From contig NZ_CP015093.1 in assembly GCF_001975705.1 (NCBI RefSeq), positions 744,001-808,000 of the forward strand: a stretch of DNA of 64,000 nt. Direction: 5' to 3'. Within the stretch, counting starts at the first letter, position 1; each line of letters opens with the position of its first letter. A model generated the notes under the pieces. The model ran no database searches, had not been told where the DNA came from, and saw nothing but the letters and a program-made list of their open reading frames with translations. Shown here one piece after another: positions 51,167 to 60,763 of the stretch. The position numbers and the translations under genes were made by a program. The stretch comes from Salipiger abyssi. GTDB lineage: Bacteria; Pseudomonadota; Alphaproteobacteria; Rhodobacterales; Rhodobacteraceae.

Positions 51167-52218
51167 GCAATCTCGCAAAACTCCCCGTCACCGTCATCAC
51201 CGGCTTTCTCGGCTCGGGCAAGACCACGCTCGTGCGCGAGCTGATGCGCAACCCCGGCGGCAAGCGGCTCGCCGTGGTGGTCAACGAATTCGGCGATGTC
51301 GGCGTCGATGGCGAGATCCTCAAGAGCTGCGCCATCCCCGACTGCCCGGCGGAGAACATCATGGAACTGGCCAATGGCTGCATCTGCTGCACCGTGGCCG
51401 ACGACTTCATCCCCACCATCGAGGCGCTGATGGCGCTCGACCCGCGCCCCGATCACATCCTGATCGAGACCAGCGGGCTGGCGCTGCCGAAGCCGCTGCT
51501 CAAGGCTTTCGACTGGCCCGATATCCGCTCGCGCATCACCGTGGACGGGGTGATCGCGCTGGCCGATGCCGAGGCGGTGGCGGCGGGGCGCTTTGCGCCG
51601 GATGTGGCACGGGTCGATGCCCAGCGCGCCGCCGATGACAGTCTCGACCACGAGACCCCGCTTTCGGAGGTGTTCGAGGATCAGATCTCCTGCGCCGATA
51701 TCGTGCTGCTGACCAAGCCCGACCTCGCCGGCCCCGAAGGCGTGGCGCAGGCCAAGGCGGTGATCGCCGCCGAGGCGCCGCGCCCGATCCCGGTGGTCGA
51801 GGTGGCCGAGGGCGTGGTCGATCCGCGGGTGATCCTGGGGCTGGAGGCCGCCGCCGAAGACGACATGGACGCCAGGCCCAGCCATCACGACGGCGCCGCG
51901 CCCCACGACCATGACGATTTCGATTCGGTGGTGGTGGAGATCCCCGAGCTGGCCGATCCGGCGGCGCTGGTCGGCGCCATCGAAACCCTGGCGCGGGAAC
52001 GCAACGTCCTGCGCGTCAAGGGTTATGCTGCGGTCGCGGGCAAGCCCATGCGGCTGCTGGTGCAGGCGGTGGGCGCGCGTGTGCGTCACCAGTACGACCG
52101 CCCCTGGGGGTCAGACGAGCCGCGCCGGGGCCAGCTTGTGGTGATCGCAGAGCATGACGATATCGACCCGGCGGCGATCTCCGCCGTGCTGGGCGCGATC
52201 TCCGAAGCGGCGGAATGA
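51163..52218 (+). CDS. cobW: CobW, metal-chaperone GTPase
   Basis: A 351-residue G3E GTPase with Walker A 'GFLGSGKTT' (14-22), the metal-binding CICC (73-76) in 'NGCICCT', a base-specificity 'LLTKPDLA' motif, and a His/Asp-rich loop near residues 240-256. A CobW C-terminal domain follows. CobW proteins bind metal with GTP and are thought to supply cobalt for insertion by CobN. Its start overlaps the DUF1636 stop. A strong GC hairpin lies between it and cobN. Confidence 0.96.
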   Translation: MSNLAKLPVTVITGFLGSGKTTLVRELMRNPGGKRLAVVVNEFGDVGVDGEILKSCAIPDCPAENIMELANGCICCTVADDFIPTIEALMALDPRPDHILIETSGLALPKPLLKAFDWPDIRSRITVDGVIALADAEAVAAGRFAPDVARVDAQRAADDSLDHETPLSEVFEDQISCADIVLLTKPDLAGPEGVAQAKAVIAAEAPRPIPVVEVAEGVVDPRVILGLEAAAEDDMDARPSHHDGAAPHDHDDFDSVVVEIPELADPAALVGAIETLARERNVLRVKGYAAVAGKPMRLLVQAVGARVRHQYDRPWGSDEPRRGQLVVIAEHDDIDPAAISAVLGAISEAAE

Positions 52219-52225
52219 CCTGAGG

Positions 52226-52251
52226 GCGCCGGGGGCCTCCCCCCCCGGCGC
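52226..52251. repeat. GC hairpin, copy 2, between cobW and cobN
   Basis: GCGCCGGGGG (52226-52235) pairs perfectly with CCCCCGGCGC (52242-52251) around a six-base loop, seven bases after the cobW stop. It has the same 10-base left arm as the hairpin near the kpsC start. It could set the ratio of CobW to the large CobN. Confidence 0.75.
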
Positions 52252-52265
52252 GACCGGAGCCAGCG

Positions 52266-55200
52266 ATGCACATCCTCTTTCGCGAAAGCCACGGGCTCGA
52301 AGAAACCGAGACCCCGACCGACCTGGGCCAGAGCCCGGCGGATCTGGTGGTGCTGTCCTTCTCCGACAGCGATCTCGGCGCCTTTGCCGGCGCCTGGCAT
52401 CGCGGCGGCGGGCGCGAGGGACGGCTGCCGACGCTGCGGCTGGCAAGTCTTGCGGCGCTGAAACATCCGCTCTCGGTCGACACCTATGTCGAGCAGACGC
52501 TGGAGGGCGCCAAGGGCATCCTGATCCGGCTGATCGGCGGCATGCCCTACTGGGCCTACGGGCTGCAACAGGTGCGCGCGCTGGCCGAGCGCAGGGGCAT
52601 CGCGCTGGCGGTGCTGCCCGCCGACGGACGCCCCGATCCGCGCCTCGATGCGCAGTCCACCGTGCCGGTCTCGACCCTGCGGCGCCTCGCCCAGCTCTGC
52701 GATGCGGGCGGCGTGGTGGCGGCGCAGGCGGCACTGGCGCAGCTCGCGCTGGCGGCGGGGCTCTATGCCGGGCCGGTGCGCGGCGCCAAACATGTGCCCG
52801 AGGTCGGCGCCTGGCTGCCCGAACACGGGGTCTGCTGCCCGCTGCTCCTGCCCGCGCGCGCCGAAAGCGACAACGCGCCGCGCGTGCTGCTGGTCTTTTA
52901 CCGCTCCTATCTCGTCGCCGACGATCTCGCGCCGCTGGAGACGCTGGCGGCGGCGTTCCGGGCGCGCGGCTATGGTGTGATGGGGCTTTTCGCGCCCTCG
53001 CTCAAATCGCCCGACGCGGCGGGCTGGCTGCGCCGGCAGGTGGCGCAGCTCGCTCCCGATGCCATCGTCAACGCCACCGCCTTTTCCGGCATCGGCAGCA
53101 CGGGCAGCTCGCCGCTCGACGCCGGTGGCGTGCCGGTGTTTCAGGTGGCGCTGGCGACCTCCGACCGCAAGGCCTGGTCGGAGGCGGCGCGCGGTCTCTC
53201 GCCCGCCGATCTCGCCATGCATGTGGTGCTGCCCGAGGTCGATGGGCGGCTGAGCGGCGGCGTGATCTCCTTCAAGGAGCCCGCCCCCCGCGACCCGGAT
53301 CTGCAATTCTCCCGGCAGGCGCACCGCCCCGCGCCCGAACGTGTGGCGGCGACGGTCAACCGTGTCGATGGCTGGCTGCACCTCGCCCGGACGCCGCGCC
53401 ACGAGCGGCGCGTCGCGCTGATCCTGTCGACCTATCCCGGCAAGGACTGGGCGCTTGGTCACGCGGTCGGGCTCGACGCCCCGGCCTCCGCCCGCGCCAT
53501 CCTGAGCGATCTCGCGACCGAGGGCTATGACGTGGCACCGGCGGAGAACGACCTGCCGCAACGCCTGCTGGCACGCGAGACGGGCTGGGATCTCGACGCC
53601 TACAAGACCGCACTCGCCACCCTGCCCGAGCCGCTGCAAAACGACCTGCACGAAACCTGGGGCGCGCCCGAGGACGATCCCGACATCACCGACGGCAGCA
53701 TCCGCTTCGCCGCGATCCGGCAGGGCAAGGCGCTGGTGGCGCTGCAACCGGAGCGCGGCCTGCCCGGCGCGCGCGACGACGAGTATCACGATCTCGCCCG
53801 GACGCCGCGCCACGCCTATGTCGCCTTCTATCTCTGGCTGCACCGGCAGGCCGACGCACTGGTCCATATCGGCGCCCATGGCACGCTGGAATGGCTGCCG
53901 GGCAAATCCGTCGCGCTCTCTGCCGAATGCTGGCCCGAGGCGCTGACCGGCGCGCTGCCCGTGCTCTACCCGTTCATCGTCAACGACCCCGGCGAGGCGG
54001 CACAGGCAAAGCGCCGCATCGGCGCGCTCACGCTGGGCCATATCCCGCCGCCGCTGCGCCGCAGCGGCACGCCGCAGCGCCTGTCGCGGCTCGAAGCGCT
54101 GCTCGACGAGTTCTCCAATGCCGACGGGCTCGACCCGAAACGCCGCGACCGGCTTCAGGAGGACATTCGCGGCGAGGCGCAGGCGCTTGGGGTCGAGCGC
54201 GATCTGGGGCTCGACCGCGCCTCTTGCCCACATGAGGCGATCACCCGCATCGACCGCTTCGTCTGCGATGTGAAGGACAGCCAGTTCGGCGAGGGGCTGC
54301 ATGTCTGGGGCCGCGACGCGCGCCCCGGCACCGGTTTCGAGACCGGCCCCTCGACCCGCGCCGAACGGCAATCGCTGCTCGACGCGCTCGACGGCAGGCG
54401 GATCGCGCCCGGCCCCTCGGGCTCGCCCTATCGCGGGCGCAGCGACGTGCTGCCCACCGGGCGCAACCTCTTCACCACCGATCCGCGCTCGGTGCCCACA
54501 CGGGCGGCCTATGCGCAGGGCGGCAAGCTCGCCGAGGAGCTGATCCGCCGCCACCTTCAGGACGAGGGCGATTACCCGCGCGGGCTGGTCGTCGATCTCT
54601 GGGGCTCGGCCACCATGCGCACGGCGGGCGAGGATTTCGCCATGGCGCTGCATCTGCTGGGGGTGCGCCCGGTCTGGGACGAAGGCTCGGAGCGGGTGAG
54701 CGGCATCGAGGTGCTGCCCATCGCCGAGCTCGACCGCCCGCGCATCGACGTGACGCTGCGGGTCTCGGGTCTGTTCCGCGACGTCTTCCCGACGCTCTCG
54801 GCGCTCTTTGCCCAGGCGGTGCGGGCGCTGGCGGCGCGCGACGAGGCGCCGGACTGGAACCCCTATGCCGGGCGCGCCGATCTCGCCCGGGTCTACGGGC
54901 CGGCGCCGGGCAGTTTCGGGCTCGGCATGGGCGCATCGCTGGAGGATTACAGCGACGCGGCCCGCCGCGCGGCGGGCGAGGCCTGGCTCGCCGCCAGTGC
55001 CTGGGCGCTCGACGGAGACCAGGCGCAGCGCGACCTGCCGGGCATTCATGCGCGCGTCAAGCAGGCCGAGGGCTTTGTCCATAGCCAGGATCTGCCCGAG
55101 ACCGATCTGCTGCTCGCCGCCGATTACGCCGGGCATGAGGCGGGCTTTGCCGCCGCGCAGGCCGTCGCCGGGGGCGACGCCCAGCTCTATCACCTCGACA

Positions 55201-55571
55201 ACACCGATCCCGACCGGCCCCGCGCCCGCGCCCTGCCCGAAGAGATCGCCCGCGTGGTGCGCGCCCGCGCCGCCCACCCGGGCTGGATCGCCGGCATGCG
55301 CGACCACGGCTTTCGCGGCGCCGCCGAGATTGCTGCAACGCTCGATCACATGGCGGCCTTCGCCCATCTCTCGGGCGCCGTCGCGCCGCATCTCTTCGAT
55401 CTCTACTACGCCGCAACGCTCGCCGATCGCGACACCGATCGCTTTCTGCAAGAGACCAACCCCGAGGCGCGCGCCGCGATGCTCGCGCGCTTCCGGGCAC
55501 TGCTTGACGCCGGGCTCTGGCAGACGCAAAGCAACTCGCTCCGCATGCAACTCATGGAGGACGACGCATGA
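52266..55571 (+). CDS. cobN: CobN, large subunit of aerobic cobaltochelatase
   Basis: A 1101-residue CobN/BchH-type chelatase subunit with the family core 'HGTLEWLPGKSVAL' near residues 539-552 and 'PSGSPYRGRSDVLPTGRN' near 717-734. It binds hydrogenobyrinic acid a,c-diamide and inserts cobalt with CobS and CobT, which are not in the window. It is shorter than the Pseudomonas denitrificans protein but in the Rhodobacterales range. Its stop overlaps the cobG start. Confidence 0.96.
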   Translation: MHILFRESHGLEETETPTDLGQSPADLVVLSFSDSDLGAFAGAWHRGGGREGRLPTLRLASLAALKHPLSVDTYVEQTLEGAKGILIRLIGGMPYWAYGLQQVRALAERRGIALAVLPADGRPDPRLDAQSTVPVSTLRRLAQLCDAGGVVAAQAALAQLALAAGLYAGPVRGAKHVPEVGAWLPEHGVCCPLLLPARAESDNAPRVLLVFYRSYLVADDLAPLETLAAAFRARGYGVMGLFAPSLKSPDAAGWLRRQVAQLAPDAIVNATAFSGIGSTGSSPLDAGGVPVFQVALATSDRKAWSEAARGLSPADLAMHVVLPEVDGRLSGGVISFKEPAPRDPDLQFSRQAHRPAPERVAATVNRVDGWLHLARTPRHERRVALILSTYPGKDWALGHAVGLDAPASARAILSDLATEGYDVAPAENDLPQRLLARETGWDLDAYKTALATLPEPLQNDLHETWGAPEDDPDITDGSIRFAAIRQGKALVALQPERGLPGARDDEYHDLARTPRHAYVAFYLWLHRQADALVHIGAHGTLEWLPGKSVALSAECWPEALTGALPVLYPFIVNDPGEAAQAKRRIGALTLGHIPPPLRRSGTPQRLSRLEALLDEFSNADGLDPKRRDRLQEDIRGEAQALGVERDLGLDRASCPHEAITRIDRFVCDVKDSQFGEGLHVWGRDARPGTGFETGPSTRAERQSLLDALDGRRIAPGPSGSPYRGRSDVLPTGRNLFTTDPRSVPTRAAYAQGGKLAEELIRRHLQDEGDYPRGLVVDLWGSATMRTAGEDFAMALHLLGVRPVWDEGSERVSGIEVLPIAELDRPRIDVTLRVSGLFRDVFPTLSALFAQAVRALAARDEAPDWNPYAGRADLARVYGPAPGSFGLGMGASLEDYSDAARRAAGEAWLAASAWALDGDQAQRDLPGIHARVKQAEGFVHSQDLPETDLLLAADYAGHEAGFAAAQAVAGGDAQLYHLDNTDPDRPRARALPEEIARVVRARAAHPGWIAGMRDHGFRGAAEIAATLDHMAAFAHLSGAVAPHLFDLYYAATLADRDTDRFLQETNPEARAAMLARFRALLDAGLWQTQSNSLRMQLMEDDA

Positions 55572-56701
55572 GCGAGCCACAGGTCAAGGGATGGTGTCCG
55601 GGGGCGCTGCGCCCGATGATGTCGGGCGACGGGCTGGTGATCCGCGTGCGCCCGCGTCTGGCCCGGCTGGAGGCGGCGCAGGCGCTGGGGCTCTGCGATC
55701 TGGCGCAGCGCTATGGCAATGGCAGCCTCGATCTCACCAGCCGCGCCAATCTCCAGATCCGGGGCGTTGCGCCAGACGACCATGAGGCGTTGATGGCGGC
55801 GCTGGGCGGGCTCGACCTGCTCGACACCGATCCCGAGACCGAGCGCCGCCGCAATATCCTCGTCACGCCGTTCTGGCAGCGCGGCGACCGCAGCGCACGG
55901 CTGGCGCGGGCGCTGACCGAGGCTTTGCCGGAGCTGCCCGAGCTGCCCGCCAAGGTGGGCTTTGCCGTCGATACCGGGGCGCAGCCGGTGCTCGTCGATG
56001 CCCCTGCCGACTTCCGTTTCGAGCGCAGCCAGGGCGGGCTGCTCCTGCGCGCCGACGGCTGGGCGCTGGGGCGCCCGGTGACCGATGACAGCGCGATCCC
56101 CGCGCTGATCGAGCTGGCGGAATGGTTCGACGCCCATCGCAGCCCCGAGCGCCGCCGCATGGCGCAGGTGCTGGCCGCGACACCGCTGCCCGACGCCTGG
56201 GCCAGCACCGCGCCAAAGCAGCGCGCAGCACTGCCGCAGCCGGGCGCGCATGCGCTCGGCGCACTGCTGGGCGCCCCCTTCGGCCAGATCGGCGCCGAGC
56301 CCCTCGCCCGCCTGCTGCACGAGACCGGCGCCCCGGCACTGCGCCTCACCCCATGGCGGCTTTTCCTGCTGGAAGGCGCGGCCATGCCGGAAACGGATGA
56401 TTTCGTCACCGACCCCGGCGATCCGCTGCTGCGCGCCGATGCCTGCGCCGGCGCGCCCTTCTGCCCGTCCGCCAGTGTCGAGACCCGCGCGCTGGCGCGT
56501 GCGCTCGCCCCGCGCGTCCCGGGCCGGCTGCACGTCTCGGGCTGCGCCAAGGGCTGCGCCCGCGCCGCCCCCGCCACGGTCACCCTCACCGGGCGTGACG
56601 GCGTCTTCGACCTCATCCGCGACGGCTGCGCCGGCGACACGCCACAGCGGACCGGCCTCACCTCATCCGATCTTCAGAGCAACAGCGAATGGCTGCGATG
56701 A
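55568..56701 (+). CDS. cobG: CobG, precorrin-3B synthase
   Basis: A 377-residue protein related to sulfite/nitrite reductases, with four cluster ligands Cys293 and Cys299 ('CAGAPFC') and Cys326 and Cys330 ('CAKGC'). CobG is the oxygen-using monooxygenase that makes precorrin-3B, so the pathway here is the aerobic one. Translation is coupled at both ends: ATG over the cobN stop, and its own stop over the cobH start. Confidence 0.94.
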   Translation: MSEPQVKGWCPGALRPMMSGDGLVIRVRPRLARLEAAQALGLCDLAQRYGNGSLDLTSRANLQIRGVAPDDHEALMAALGGLDLLDTDPETERRRNILVTPFWQRGDRSARLARALTEALPELPELPAKVGFAVDTGAQPVLVDAPADFRFERSQGGLLLRADGWALGRPVTDDSAIPALIELAEWFDAHRSPERRRMAQVLAATPLPDAWASTAPKQRAALPQPGAHALGALLGAPFGQIGAEPLARLLHETGAPALRLTPWRLFLLEGAAMPETDDFVTDPGDPLLRADACAGAPFCPSASVETRALARALAPRVPGRLHVSGCAKGCARAAPATVTLTGRDGVFDLIRDGCAGDTPQRTGLTSSDLQSNSEWLR

Positions 56702-57327
56702 CCTATACATATGAAACCGACGGCGCGGCGATCTACCGGCAGTCCTTTGCAACGATCCGCGCCGAGGCCGCGCTCGGCGGCTTCGCCCCCGACGAGGAAC
56801 AGATCGCCGTGCGGATGATCCACGCGGCGGGCATGGTCGGGCTGGAGCGCCATATCCGCTTTTCGCCGGGCTTTGCCGAGACGGCCCGCACGGCGCTCGA
56901 AGACGGCGCGCCGATCCTCTGCGACGCGCGCATGGTGAGCGAGGGCATCACCCGCCCGCGCCTGCCCGCCGGCAACGCGGTGATCTGCACGCTCCAGGAC
57001 AAGCGCGTGCCCGACCTCGCCGCCCGCATGAGCACCACCCGCTCCGCCGCCGCGCTGGAGCTGTGGCGCCCGCATCTCAGCGGCGCGCTGGTGGCCATCG
57101 GCAACGCGCCCACGGCGCTGTTTCACCTGCTGAACATGCTCGAAGACCCGGATTGCCCGCGGCCTGCGGCGATCATCGGCTGCCCGGTGGGCTTTGTCGG
57201 CGCGGCAGAGAGCAAGGCGGCGCTCTGGGCCGACCAGCCCGAGCCCTGCTGCATCGTCGAGGGCAGGCTCGGCGGCAGCGCCATCACCGTCGCCGCCATC
57301 AATGCCATCGCGAGCCGCGCCGAATGA
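56698..57327 (+). CDS. cobH: CobH, precorrin-8X methylmutase
   Basis: A 209-residue enzyme with the CobH/CbiC pattern: 'HAAGMVGLERHIRFSP' near residues 42-57 (catalytic His), 'ILCDARMVSEGI' and 'GNAPTALFHLL', ending 'GRLGGSAITVAAINAI'. It moves a methyl group from C11 to C12 to give hydrogenobyrinic acid. The ATG overlaps the cobG stop and its stop overlaps the cobI start. Confidence 0.97.
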   Translation: MTYTYETDGAAIYRQSFATIRAEAALGGFAPDEEQIAVRMIHAAGMVGLERHIRFSPGFAETARTALEDGAPILCDARMVSEGITRPRLPAGNAVICTLQDKRVPDLAARMSTTRSAAALELWRPHLSGALVAIGNAPTALFHLLNMLEDPDCPRPAAIIGCPVGFVGAAESKAALWADQPEPCCIVEGRLGGSAITVAAINAIASRAE

Positions 57328-58091
57328 ACGCGCAGGAGGAAATGTCCGCAAAGACCGGCACCCGCGTCCAGGGCACGGTCTGGGGTGTCGGCCTCGGCCC
57401 CGGCGATCCGGATCTGATGAGCGTGCGCGCCGACCGGCTGATCCGGGGCGCGCGGCACCTAGCCTATTTCCGCAAGGCCGGGCGCATGGGTCGGGCGCGC
57501 CAGATCGTCGACGGCATGCTGCCCGACACCGTCTCGGAAGTGCCGATGGACTATCCCATGACCACCGAGATCCCCTTTTCCGATCCGCGCTATGTCGCGG
57601 CGCTCTCGGGGTTTTACGCCGATTGCACCACCCGGCTGCGCAGGCTCGCCGAGGCGGGCGAGGATGTGGTGGTGCTCTGCGAGGGCGATCCGTTCTTTTA
57701 TGGCTCCTTCATGCATCTCTATACGCGGCTGAAACCGGTCGTGCCGGTGCGCGTGGTGCCCGCGATCACCGGCATGTCGGCGGCCTGGACCGCCACGGGC
57801 CTGCCTGTCACGTGGGGTGATGACGTGCTTTCGGTGGTGATGGGCACCCTGCCCGAAGAGGCGCTCTCCACCCATATGGCGCAGGCCGATGCGCTGGTGG
57901 TGATGAAGGTGGGTCAGAATCTCGGCAAGGTGCGCCGGGCGCTGCAAGCCGCCGGCAAATACGACGCCGCCTGGCTGGTCGAATATGCCTCCATGCCGCA
58001 GCAGACGGTGCAGCGGCTTTGCGAGACCGAGGCCGAGACCGCCCCCTATTTCTCCATCGTCGTGGTGCATGGGCAGGGGCGGCGGCCATGA
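57324..58091 (+). CDS. cobI: CobI, precorrin-2 C20-methyltransferase
   Basis: A 255-residue SAM methyltransferase of the tetrapyrrole class: 'VWGVGLGPGDPDLMSVRA' near residues 19-36, 'LCEGDPFFYGSFMHL' and 'VVPAITGMSAAW'. It methylates precorrin-2 at C20. Two starts are possible, ATG 57324 overlapping the cobH stop and ATG 57342; the first is kept for the coupling. The stop overlaps the cobJ start. Confidence 0.96.
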   Translation: MNAQEEMSAKTGTRVQGTVWGVGLGPGDPDLMSVRADRLIRGARHLAYFRKAGRMGRARQIVDGMLPDTVSEVPMDYPMTTEIPFSDPRYVAALSGFYADCTTRLRRLAEAGEDVVVLCEGDPFFYGSFMHLYTRLKPVVPVRVVPAITGMSAAWTATGLPVTWGDDVLSVVMGTLPEEALSTHMAQADALVVMKVGQNLGKVRRALQAAGKYDAAWLVEYASMPQQTVQRLCETEAETAPYFSIVVVHGQGRRP

Positions 58092-58837
58092 GCGGCTCTG
58101 TCGTCATCGCCGGGCTCGGCCCCGGCGCCGAGGCGCTGGTCACCCCCGAGGTGCAGGCCGCGCTCGACGATGCCACCGATGTGGTGGGCTATATCCCCTA
58201 TGTGGCGCGGGTGGCCGAGCGTCCGGGGCTGGTGAAACACGCCTCCGACAACCGGGTGGAGCTCGACCGCGCCCGCCACGCGCTGGAGCTGGCCGAGGCC
58301 GGGCGGCGCGTGGTCGTGGTGTCCTCTGGCGATCCCGGCGTCTTTGCCATGGCCTCGGCACTTTTCGAGGCGGTGGAGGCCGGGCCGCGACACTGGCGCG
58401 ATCTCGACATCCGTGTGCTGCCGGGCATCACCGCGATGCTGGCGGCGGCGGCGCGGGCGGGGGCGCCGCTGGGGCATGATTTCTGCGCGATCAACCTCAG
58501 CGACAACCTCAAGCCCTGGGAGCTGATCGAGAAACGCCTGCGCCTTGCCGTCGAGGCGGATTTCGCCATGGCCTTCTACAACCCGCGTTCGAAGGCGCGG
58601 CCTGAAGGCTTTGCCCGCGTGCTGTCGCTGCTGACCGAGGCCTGCGGCGATGCCCGTCCGGTGATCTTTGCCCGCGCCGTCTCGACGCCCGAGGAGGAGA
58701 TCCGCGTCGTCCCCCTGCCCGAGTGCCGCCCGGAGATGGCCGACATGCGCACAATGGTGATCGTCGGCTCCTCGGCCACACGGATCATCACCCGCGACGG
58801 CGCGCCCTTCGTCTACACCCCGAGATCGGCGGGATGA
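58088..58837 (+). CDS. cobJ: CobJ, precorrin-3B C17-methyltransferase
   Basis: A 249-residue tetrapyrrole methyltransferase with 'VVIAGLGPGAEALVTPEV' at the start, 'VVSSGDPGVFAMASA' and 'GITAMLAAAARAGAPLGHDF'. It methylates C17 and contracts the ring. Its last 25 bases overlap the end of cobK, which runs on the other strand. Confidence 0.96.
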   Translation: MSGSVVIAGLGPGAEALVTPEVQAALDDATDVVGYIPYVARVAERPGLVKHASDNRVELDRARHALELAEAGRRVVVVSSGDPGVFAMASALFEAVEAGPRHWRDLDIRVLPGITAMLAAAARAGAPLGHDFCAINLSDNLKPWELIEKRLRLAVEADFAMAFYNPRSKARPEGFARVLSLLTEACGDARPVIFARAVSTPEEEIRVVPLPECRPEMADMRTMVIVGSSATRIITRDGAPFVYTPRSAG

Positions 58838-59568
58838 TGTCCGATCCAGTCCAGAACCGTGGCGATCTCGTGGGTCTCGCGCCGCGCGGGCAGCGCGGGC
58901 CGGTCGATCATGATCACCGGCAGCCCCAGCGCTCGTGCCGCTGCGAGCTTGGCGCTGGCACCGCTGCCGCCCGAGTTTTTCGAGACCACCAGCTCGGTCC
59001 CCTGCGCCCGCATCAGCGCGAGGTCGCCCGCCTCGGTGAAGGGGCCGCGCTCCACGACGACCCGATGGTGCGGCAAGGGCAGCGGCTCTGCGGGCGGATC
59101 GACGAGGCGCAGCAGGTAGTGATGCTGCGGCGCAGCGGAAAAGGCCGCCAGATGCTGCCGCCCCACCGCGAGAAACACCCGCGCCGGCGCGCCGGCAAGC
59201 GCCGCGACGGCGCCCGCGATGTCGGGCACATGGCGCCAGTCGTCGCCCGGCCCCGACTGCCATGGCGCGCGGGTGAGCGCGATGAGCGGCACGCCGGCCA
59301 AAGCGCAGCCCGCCACCGCATTGGCGCTCATCCGGGCGGCAAAGGGATGGGTGGCATCGACCACATGGGTGATCTTCTGCGCGCGCAGATAGTCCGCCAG
59401 CCCCTCCGGCCCGCCGAACCCGCCCACCCGCTGCGGCAGAGGCTGCGGACGCGGGCGCTCGACCCGGCCGGCCAGCGACACGGTTCCGGCGATGCCGGCA
59501 CCGGCAAGGCGGCGGCAGAGCGCGGTGGCTTCGGTCGTGCCGCCGAGAACGAGGAGATTGGGCGCCAT
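58813..59568 (-). CDS. cobK: CobK, precorrin-6A reductase (opposite strand)
   Basis: A 251-residue NADPH-dependent reductase of the CobK/CbiJ family: 'LLVLGGTTEATALCRRLA' at the start, 'VVDATHPFAARMSANAV' and 'VSKNSGGSGASAKLAAA'. It reduces precorrin-6A to 6B. It is the only cob gene on the minus strand. Its 3' end overlaps cobJ by 25 bases, and its ATG shares two bases with the cobL ATG (CATG). Its promoter must lie inside the cobL coding sequence. Confidence 0.96.
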   Translation of the reverse strand: MAPNLLVLGGTTEATALCRRLAGAGIAGTVSLAGRVERPRPQPLPQRVGGFGGPEGLADYLRAQKITHVVDATHPFAARMSANAVAGCALAGVPLIALTRAPWQSGPGDDWRHVPDIAGAVAALAGAPARVFLAVGRQHLAAFSAAPQHHYLLRLVDPPAEPLPLPHHRVVVERGPFTEAGDLALMRAQGTELVVSKNSGGSGASAKLAAARALGLPVIMIDRPALPARRETHEIATVLDWIGHHPADLGV

Positions 59569-60763
59569 GGCTGAAGACCCTTGGGTGACGATCATCGGTC
59601 TGGGCGAGGATGGACCGGCGGGGCTCTGTTCCGCAAGCCGGTCGGCGCTGGAGGCGGCAGAGGTGATCATGGGCCCGCCCCGCCACCTCTCGCTGCTCCC
59701 CGGTCTCGCGGCGGAGCGGGTGGCATGGCCGGTGCCCTTCGCCGATGGCATCGAACGGCTGCTGGCGCTGCGCGGGCGGCTTGTGGTCGTGCTGGCCTCG
59801 GGCGATCCGTTCTGGTTCGGCGCGGGCGCGGTGCTGGCGCGGCATCTGGCGACGGAGGAGTGGCGCGCCTTGCCCGGGATCTCCACCTTTGCCCTCGCCG
59901 CGAGCCGCCTCGGCTGGCCGCTGGAAACCACCGGCTGTTTCGGATTGCACGCGGCGCCGCTCACCCGGCTCCGCCCGCATCTGGCGATGGGGGCGCGGCT
60001 GATCGTGCTGCTGCGCGACGGCGAAGCGGTGACGGCGCTGGCGGATTATCTCTGCGAAACCGGGTTCGGGGAGAGCCGGCTGACCGTGCTGGAGGCGTTG
60101 GGAGGCCCGCGCGAACGGATCACGCGGGCACGCGCCGACGCGCTGCCCGAGGCGGAGTTCGCGCATCCGGTCTGCGCCGCGCTGGAGCTTGCGGGCGGGC
60201 CTGCCCTGCCGCTGGCCAGCGGGCGGGCGGATGACTGGTTCGAAAGCGACGGGCAGATCACCAAGCGCCCGGTGCGCGCGCTGACCCTCTCGGCGCTGGC
60301 GCCCCGTCCTCATGAGCATCTCTGGGATATCGGCGGCGGCTCGGGCTCCATCGGGATCGAGTGGCTGCTGGCGCATCCGACCCTCGCCGCCACCGCCATC
60401 GAGCCCCGCGCCGAGCGCGCCGACCGCATCCGCGCCAATGCCGGCCGGCTGGGCATGGACCGGCTGCACGTCGTGACCGGCGCAGCCCCCGACGCACTCG
60501 CCGGGCTCACCCCGCCCGATGCCGTCTTTGTCGGCGGCGGGCTCGACACGGCACTGCTGGGCTGGCTGGAGACCCACCTGCCGCAAGGCACCCGCCTTGT
60601 CGCCAACGCGGTGACGCTGGAGACCGAGGCGCTGCTCACAAACGCGCAGGCCCGGCTTGGCGGCGACCTGCTGCGCATCGAGCTGTCGGAACCCGCCGCC
60701 ATCGGCCCGCGCCGGGGCTGGCGGGCGAGCTATCCCATCGTGCAATGGAGCGTGGTGCTGTGA
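59567..60763 (+). CDS. cobL: CobL, precorrin-6Y methyltransferase/decarboxylase
   Basis: A 398-residue fusion. The N-terminal CbiE-type methyltransferase ('VTIIGLGEDGPAGL', 'LASGDPFWFGAG') covers about 1-200. The C-terminal CbiT-type domain ('LWDIGGGSGSIGIEWLL' near 246-262, then 'AVFVGGGLD') methylates C15 and decarboxylates the C12 side chain. The ribosome site GAGGAG lies in the cobK coding sequence. The stop overlaps the cobE GTG. Confidence 0.96.
   Translation: MAEDPWVTIIGLGEDGPAGLCSASRSALEAAEVIMGPPRHLSLLPGLAAERVAWPVPFADGIERLLALRGRLVVVLASGDPFWFGAGAVLARHLATEEWRALPGISTFALAASRLGWPLETTGCFGLHAAPLTRLRPHLAMGARLIVLLRDGEAVTALADYLCETGFGESRLTVLEALGGPRERITRARADALPEAEFAHPVCAALELAGGPALPLASGRADDWFESDGQITKRPVRALTLSALAPRPHEHLWDIGGGSGSIGIEWLLAHPTLAATAIEPRAERADRIRANAGRLGMDRLHVVTGAAPDALAGLTPPDAVFVGGGLDTALLGWLETHLPQGTRLVANAVTLETEALLTNAQARLGGDLLRIELSEPAAIGPRRGWRASYPIVQWSVVL

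Noticed and set aside
52086..55580. A 1164-residue open frame on the minus strand
   Set aside because: It lies wholly antisense to cobN and has the Arg/Gly/Ala-rich composition typical of shadow frames in GC-rich DNA. It shows no recognisable domain.
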